From positions 806,001-870,000 of the forward strand of contig NZ_VTGX01000003.1 of NCBI RefSeq assembly GCF_009729095.1: 64,000 nucleotides of DNA, given 5' to 3'. This DNA is from Mycolicibacterium sp. CBMA 247. GTDB taxonomy: Bacteria; Actinomycetota; Actinomycetes; Mycobacteriales; Mycobacteriaceae. Shown here piece after piece: positions 59,971 through 64,000 of this stretch (positions are counted from its first letter, which is position 1; each line of letters opens with the position of its first letter). A program made the position numbers and the translations under genes. The notes under the pieces were generated by a model. That model saw only the letters and a list, made by a program, of their open reading frames with translations. It was not told where the DNA came from and did not search any database.

Positions 59971-60884
59971 CCCTGTCGCTGCGGCACGCCGACAACGTCG
60001 ACCGCGGAATCGGCGACCTCGCGCGGCGCCCGCGACGTTCGCCAGGCGTGGAAAACCAGGGCCACCCACGCCACCACGATCACCGAGTAGATCCCCGTCG
60101 ACCACGGCCAGTGCACACCGAAGAAGTGCACCAGCTTCTGACTGTTGGTCAGCAGGATGACGCCCCCGACGGCCGTACCGAGCAACGCCGGGTTCACGCG
60201 GCTGACCAGCCAGGCGGCGAACGGTGCGGCGATCACTCCGCCGACCATGAGCCCGAGCACTACGGGCCAGTTGTTCAGGAACTCCTCGCGAAGTCCGACG
60301 AGGAAGCCGATCGATGCCGCCACCGACACCAGAAATTCCGAGGCGCTCACCGACCCGATCACGGTCCGCGGTGCGGTCTTGCCCTGCGACAGCAGCGTGC
60401 TGGTGGTCACCGGACCCCAACCGCCGCCACCAGACGCGTCGATGAAGCCGCCGAACAGGCCCAACGGAGCGAGGAACTTCGCGCTGTGGCTGGTGCCGTG
60501 TTCCCCCAGACTCAGCGGAGTGCCCAGCGAGAAACGCAGCAGCACATAGATTCCGATGCCCAGCAGGATCGCCGCCATGAGCGGTGCCGCGGACTCCGTC
60601 GACAGCGACGAGAGCACCGTGGCACCCGCGAATGCACCCGCCGCACCCGGAAGTCCGAGCTTCGCCACCATCGGCCAATCGATGTTCTTGAAGCGCCAAT
60701 GCGACACTGCCGATGCCAGCGTCGTGCCCACCTCAGCCAGGTGGACCGCAGCGCTCGCCTGCGCCGAGGCCACGCCGCTGAGCACCAGCAGCGTCGACGC
60801 GGTCACCCCGAAGGCCATCCCGAGCGCGCCGTCGACCAATTGGGCTCCGAGGCCGACGAGCGTGAAGATCAGTAGCGAACGCAT
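59967..60884 (-). CDS. TauE/SafE-family sulfite/sulfonate exporter, copy 1
   Basis: 305 residues. Eight or so membrane segments are visible, and the N-terminus FTLVGLGAQLVDGALGMAFG carries the conserved TauE/SafE opening (repeat domain with GAxxDGxxGxG). GLFGGFIDASGGGGWGPVTT in the middle is the second copy of this motif, fitting the internal pseudo-symmetry of the family. Members export anions such as sulfite, sulfoacetate or other organosulfur compounds, though many transport other anions. It is on the minus strand, with a 241-base gap to another TauE gene. The end overlaps the GntR gene by four bases, tail to tail. Confidence 0.9.
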   Translation of the reverse strand: MRSLLIFTLVGLGAQLVDGALGMAFGVTASTLLVLSGVASAQASAAVHLAEVGTTLASAVSHWRFKNIDWPMVAKLGLPGAAGAFAGATVLSSLSTESAAPLMAAILLGIGIYVLLRFSLGTPLSLGEHGTSHSAKFLAPLGLFGGFIDASGGGGWGPVTTSTLLSQGKTAPRTVIGSVSASEFLVSVAASIGFLVGLREEFLNNWPVVLGLMVGGVIAAPFAAWLVSRVNPALLGTAVGGVILLTNSQKLVHFFGVHWPWSTGIYSVIVVAWVALVFHAWRTSRAPREVADSAVDVVGVPQRQG

Positions 60885-61125
60885 GGGTTCGGCTGCTTTC
60901 GATTGTGGTCACCGCTCCGGGCGACCCGACAGAAGGTGGGCGCGTATCTACCGGCGCGCACGACACCATTCGTCGAAAGCCATCAGCCGACGGGAGGGCC
61001 AGAACGGCTCCAGAGCAGCCAGAGCGGAAGGTGCGGTGCGGTAAGCGCGTTCGGCCACCAGTCACCCCTTCCTACTCGACGTTGCCGCGACTTTACCGCA
61101 GCCCCACCGTGGCAATCGTGCAGAC

Positions 61126-61917
61126 CTAGACGCTCAGCAACCGATACAGACCGATCAGGCCCACCACCACAATGATGGCGCGCAACGCGTTCGGTGATAG
61201 CCGGCGGCCGTAGTGCGCGCCGAGGAAGCCGCCGATCAGCGAGCCGACCGCGATCAGGCCTGCCGCCGCCCAGCTGATCCGGTCGAACGCGACGATCGTG
61301 TACGCGAGGGCCGCCACGATGTTGACCAACAAAGACAACAGGTTCTTGGCAGCGTTCATCCGCTGGATCGACTCCGGCAGCAGGAGACCCATCACCGCGA
61401 TCAGCAGGATTCCCTGGGCCGCGGTGAAATAGCCGCCGTAGACACCGACAGCGAACGTGCCGAACACCAGTATCGCCATCCGGCGCGGGCTCACATGGTC
61501 GGCGGATCGACCGGACGCCTCGGCGCGTTGCCGCGCCCAGGCCTGGATCCGGGGACCGACGACCACCAGGCCGAGCGCCAGGATCAGCAGGACCGGCACC
61601 ACCGTGACGAATACCTTCTCCGGCAGGTGCAGCAGCAGCCAGGAACCCAGCCCGGCACCGATCAGCGATCCGGGAATCTGCCAGCGCAGCCGCTTCCACT
61701 GGCCACGCAGCTCTCGGCGATAGCCCCAGGTACCCGAAACCCCGCCGGCGACCAGACCGATGGCATTCGACATCGTCGCGGTGACCGGCGGAAAGCCCAG
61801 CGCCACCAGCGTGGGGAAGGTGATCAGCGTGCCGGACCCGACGATGGCGTTGATCGCGCCCGCGCCGACACCGGCCAGCGCGATCAGGATCATGTGGGTG
61901 ACAGACACTCGGGCCAC
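61126..61917 (-). CDS. TauE/SafE-family sulfite/sulfonate exporter, copy 2
   Basis: 263 residues. It has the TauE/SafE repeat: LAGVGAGAINAIVGSGTLIT near the N-terminus and FGTFAVGVYGGYFTAAQGIL in the second half. Seven to eight membrane segments. It is upstream of the first TauE gene in the same direction; together they could form a two-gene unit, but the 241-base gap makes cotranscription uncertain. The substrate is unknown. The two proteins are only distantly similar, so they may handle different anions. Confidence 0.9.
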   Translation of the reverse strand: MARVSVTHMILIALAGVGAGAINAIVGSGTLITFPTLVALGFPPVTATMSNAIGLVAGGVSGTWGYRRELRGQWKRLRWQIPGSLIGAGLGSWLLLHLPEKVFVTVVPVLLILALGLVVVGPRIQAWARQRAEASGRSADHVSPRRMAILVFGTFAVGVYGGYFTAAQGILLIAVMGLLLPESIQRMNAAKNLLSLLVNIVAALAYTIVAFDRISWAAAGLIAVGSLIGGFLGAHYGRRLSPNALRAIIVVVGLIGLYRLLSV

Positions 61918-61978
61918 CCTATCGGCCCGACTTGTGGAGTTTTAGCCGTACCCGCCGCGGCTAGGACTCCACAAATCG

Positions 61979-63397
61979 CTAGCGCTTCTTCGGTGCTCCG
62001 CGCTTCTCACGGATGCGCACATTGATCCGCACCGGGCTGCCCTCGAACCCGAACGTCTCGCGCAGGCGGCGCTCCAGGAACCGGCGGTAGCCGGCCTCCA
62101 GGAACCCCGAGGTGAACAGGACGAAGGTCGGCGGCCGGGTCGCCGCCTGGGTGGCAAACAGGATCTTCGGCTGCCTGCCGCCGCGCACCGGCGGCGGCGT
62201 TGCGGCCACCACTTCCTTGAGGAAGGTGTTGAGCTGACCCGTCGAGATCCGTTTGTCCCAGGAGGCCAATGACGTCTCCAAGGCCGGCACCAGCTTCTGC
62301 ACCGCCCGGCCGGTCATCGCCGAGATGTTGACCCGCGGCGCCCACTGCACCTGTGCCAGTTCACGTTCGATCTCGCGATCCAGCAGATACCGCCGGTCCT
62401 CGTCGACCAGATCCCATTTGTTGAACACCAACACCAGCGCGCGGCCGGCCTCGATGACCATCGACAGCACCCGCTGGTCCTGCTCGGTCAGTGGCTGTGA
62501 CCCGTCGATCAGAACCATCACCACTTCGGCGGCGTCGATCGCGCCGTGGGTGCGCACGGACGCGTAGAACTCATGCCCGCTGGCCTGCCCGACCTTGCGG
62601 CGCAGACCTGCGGTGTCGACGAAACGCCAAGTCTTGCCGCCCAATTCGATCAGCGAGTCGACGGGGTCGACAGTGGTGCCTGCGACATCGTGCACCACCG
62701 AACGCTCATCGCCGGCCAGCCGGTTCAGCAGTGAGCTCTTGCCGACGTTCGGCTTGCCCACCAGAGCCACCCGGCGCGGCCCGCCGCCACCGCTGGCGCC
62801 CACCTCCGAGATCTCGGGCAGCTTCTCCATCACGACGTCCAGCAGATCGGCCACCCCCCGGCCGTGCATGGCACTGATCGCGTGCGGTTCACCGATGCCC
62901 AGCGACCACAGTGCCGCGGCATCGGACTCACCCCGCTGGGTGTCAACCTTGTTGGCCGCCAGGAAAACCGGCTTGCCCGACTTGCGCAGCATCCTGGCCG
63001 CTGCCTCGTCGGCCGAGGTCGCGCCGACCACGGCGTCGACCACCAGGATGATCGCGTCGGCGGTGCGCATCGCCACCAGCGCCTGATCGGCCACCAGTTG
63101 CTGCAAACCCTTGGCGTCAGGCTCCCATCCCCCGGTGTCCTGCACCATGAAACGGCGGCCCAACCAGTTGGCGTCATAGGACACCCGGTCGCGGGTCACC
63201 CCGGGGATGTCCTGCACGACGGCTTCGCGACGGCCCAGGATCCGGTTCACCAGAGTCGATTTCCCGACGTTCGGCCGGCCGACGACGGCCACCACCGGAG
63301 GCGGCGCAGCCGCCTCCTCGAGAACCTCGGCGACCTCGTCGCTGAGCTCCCAGTCGTTCTCGTCCGACCAGGTGCCATCTCCATCAGAGACGCTCAT
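61979..63397 (-). CDS. der: GTPase Der (EngA), ribosome assembly
   Basis: 472 residues with the two tandem GTPase domains unique to Der: G1 GRPNVGKSTL, G3 DTGG and G4 NKVD in the first; GKPNVGKSSLL, DTAGLRR and NKWD in the second. The C-terminal KH-like domain ends RINVRIREKRGAPKKR. Der acts in 50S ribosomal subunit maturation. It overlaps cmk by four bases (ATGA), the usual arrangement in actinobacteria (cmk-der). Essential in other bacteria. Confidence 0.97.
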   Translation of the reverse strand: MSVSDGDGTWSDENDWELSDEVAEVLEEAAAPPPVVAVVGRPNVGKSTLVNRILGRREAVVQDIPGVTRDRVSYDANWLGRRFMVQDTGGWEPDAKGLQQLVADQALVAMRTADAIILVVDAVVGATSADEAAARMLRKSGKPVFLAANKVDTQRGESDAAALWSLGIGEPHAISAMHGRGVADLLDVVMEKLPEISEVGASGGGGPRRVALVGKPNVGKSSLLNRLAGDERSVVHDVAGTTVDPVDSLIELGGKTWRFVDTAGLRRKVGQASGHEFYASVRTHGAIDAAEVVMVLIDGSQPLTEQDQRVLSMVIEAGRALVLVFNKWDLVDEDRRYLLDREIERELAQVQWAPRVNISAMTGRAVQKLVPALETSLASWDKRISTGQLNTFLKEVVAATPPPVRGGRQPKILFATQAATRPPTFVLFTSGFLEAGYRRFLERRLRETFGFEGSPVRINVRIREKRGAPKKR

Positions 63398-64000
63398 CGC
63401 CGTACCCCCGCATGCTGGGTCACCAGGTCGAGAAGGTGTGCCACGACCTGTGTTTGGTCCATATCACTGGTGTCGACCACGAACGCATCCTCGGCGGCCC
63501 GCAACGGGGACACAGCCCGGGTGGAATCCAGGTGGTCGCGCCGCTGCACGTCGGCCAGCACCGTCGCATAGTCGTCGGGCAAGCCGCTCGCGATGTTCTG
63601 GGCGTTGCGGCGCCGGGCACGCTCCTCGGCCGACGCGGTGAGGAAAATCTTGACGTCCGCCTTGGGCAGCACCACGGTGCCGATGTCGCGGCCCTCGACC
63701 ACCACGCGACCGCCCGCCGACGCCAACTCGCGCTGCTGTTCGACCAGCCGGGTGCGCACCGCAGGCACCGCCGAGACCGCCGACACCGCGCGGGTCACCT
63801 CGGCGCCGCGGATCTCGTCCGAGACGTCTTCGCCGGCCAGGTAGGCACGATCCTCCCCTGGATCCGAACCAACCCCGACCACCGCCCCGGAGCCCACCGC
63901 GTCGATGGCCGCGGCATCGTCCAGATCGACCCCAGCGCGCAGCACCGCCAAGGTGACGATGCGGTACATCGCGCCGGTGTCCAGGTAGCTCGCACCCAGG
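63394..64000 (-). CDS. cmk: Cytidylate kinase, C-terminal part
   Basis: The gene runs off the right window edge; only the C-terminal two thirds are seen, and the frame is open across base 64000. CMP kinase phosphorylates CMP and dCMP. Visible features are YLDTGAMYRIVTLAVLR (substrate-binding loop at the edge), VVEGRDIGTVVLPKADVKIF (with the RDIGT motif) and the LID-like ASAEERARRRNAQ. It is upstream of der with a four-base overlap, so they are cotranscribed. The truncation is due to the window. Confidence 0.95.
   Translation of the reverse strand, partial: LGASYLDTGAMYRIVTLAVLRAGVDLDDAAAIDAVGSGAVVGVGSDPGEDRAYLAGEDVSDEIRGAEVTRAVSAVSAVPAVRTRLVEQQRELASAGGRVVVEGRDIGTVVLPKADVKIFLTASAEERARRRNAQNIASGLPDDYATVLADVQRRDHLDSTRAVSPLRAAEDAFVVDTSDMDQTQVVAHLLDLVTQHAGVRR

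Noticed and set aside
60948..60983. 11-codon upstream frame (MAFDEWCRARR) in the leader of the first TauE gene
   Set aside because: A Cys-containing short leader would fit sulfur-responsive attenuation, but there is no ribosome site and only one Cys, so chance is more likely. No riboswitch consensus was recognised in the 241-base leader either.

Overview
The window is high-GC actinobacterial DNA, and the gene content points to a fast-growing, Mycolicibacterium-like mycobacterium. The markers are an MmpS/MmpL pair, an antigen-85-type esterase, a large (760-residue) isocitrate lyase, a mycofactocin-type SDR, a PknG-GlnH-GlnX operon, DUF732 and DUF3297 proteins and many small secreted proteins. 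The species was not determined.

Layout. 1-8 kb: the end of malQ, a probable diiron oxygenase with its own flavin/2Fe-2S reductase, a NUDIX hydrolase, an SGNH esterase and small secreted proteins. 8-15.6 kb: lipid/xenobiotic catabolism with two acyl-CoA synthetases, an SRPBCC protein, and a P450-SDR operon divergent from a TetR-fadD operon across a perfect palindrome; then an antigen-85-like esterase whose end overlaps the fadD end. 15.7-18.7 kb: a three-gene operon around a DyP-type peroxidase. 18.7-24.8 kb: a cell-envelope protein, an SDR that appears to start at ATC, an MFS carrier and isocitrate lyase. 24.8-29.8 kb: a minus-strand operon (SDR, sulfotransferase, DUF7064-like, SDR) divergent from a LysR regulator. 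29.9-34.9 kb: a Met-rich membrane protein, an acyltransferase, a secreted zinc-peptidase-like protein and an MpaB-type oxygenase divergent from a TetR gene over an 18-bp perfect palindrome.

35-48 kb: glutamate sensing (glnX-glnH-pknG, with an unusually short PknG), an amine oxidase, a second copy of the zinc-peptidase-like protein, MmpS/MmpL, and small membrane proteins including a FlgT-C-like protein. 48-54 kb: a methyltransferase and a catabolic operon of two tandem ACMSD-like amidohydrolases, an acetoacetate-decarboxylase-like enzyme and an SDR, divergent from an IclR regulator over a palindrome. 55.0-56.0 kb: DUF3297, an integrase remnant, a 16-bp direct repeat of the tRNA 3' end and tRNA-Pro(GGG), which together look like the scar of an excised element. 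56-59.9 kb: two nitrilase-family amidases flank an amino-acid-type permease, with a divergent GntR regulator and repeated operators. 60-64 kb: two TauE/SafE exporters, then the housekeeping der and cmk genes.

The recurring theme is a catabolic operon divergent from its own regulator, with an inverted repeat in the shared promoter (five cases). No CRISPR array, intact prophage, IS element or biosynthetic megacluster was seen. The observations most worth a second look are the diiron-reductase pair, the ATC start, the shortened PknG, the paired RCCTEV proteins, the tRNA-Pro scar and the tandem amidohydrolase cluster.
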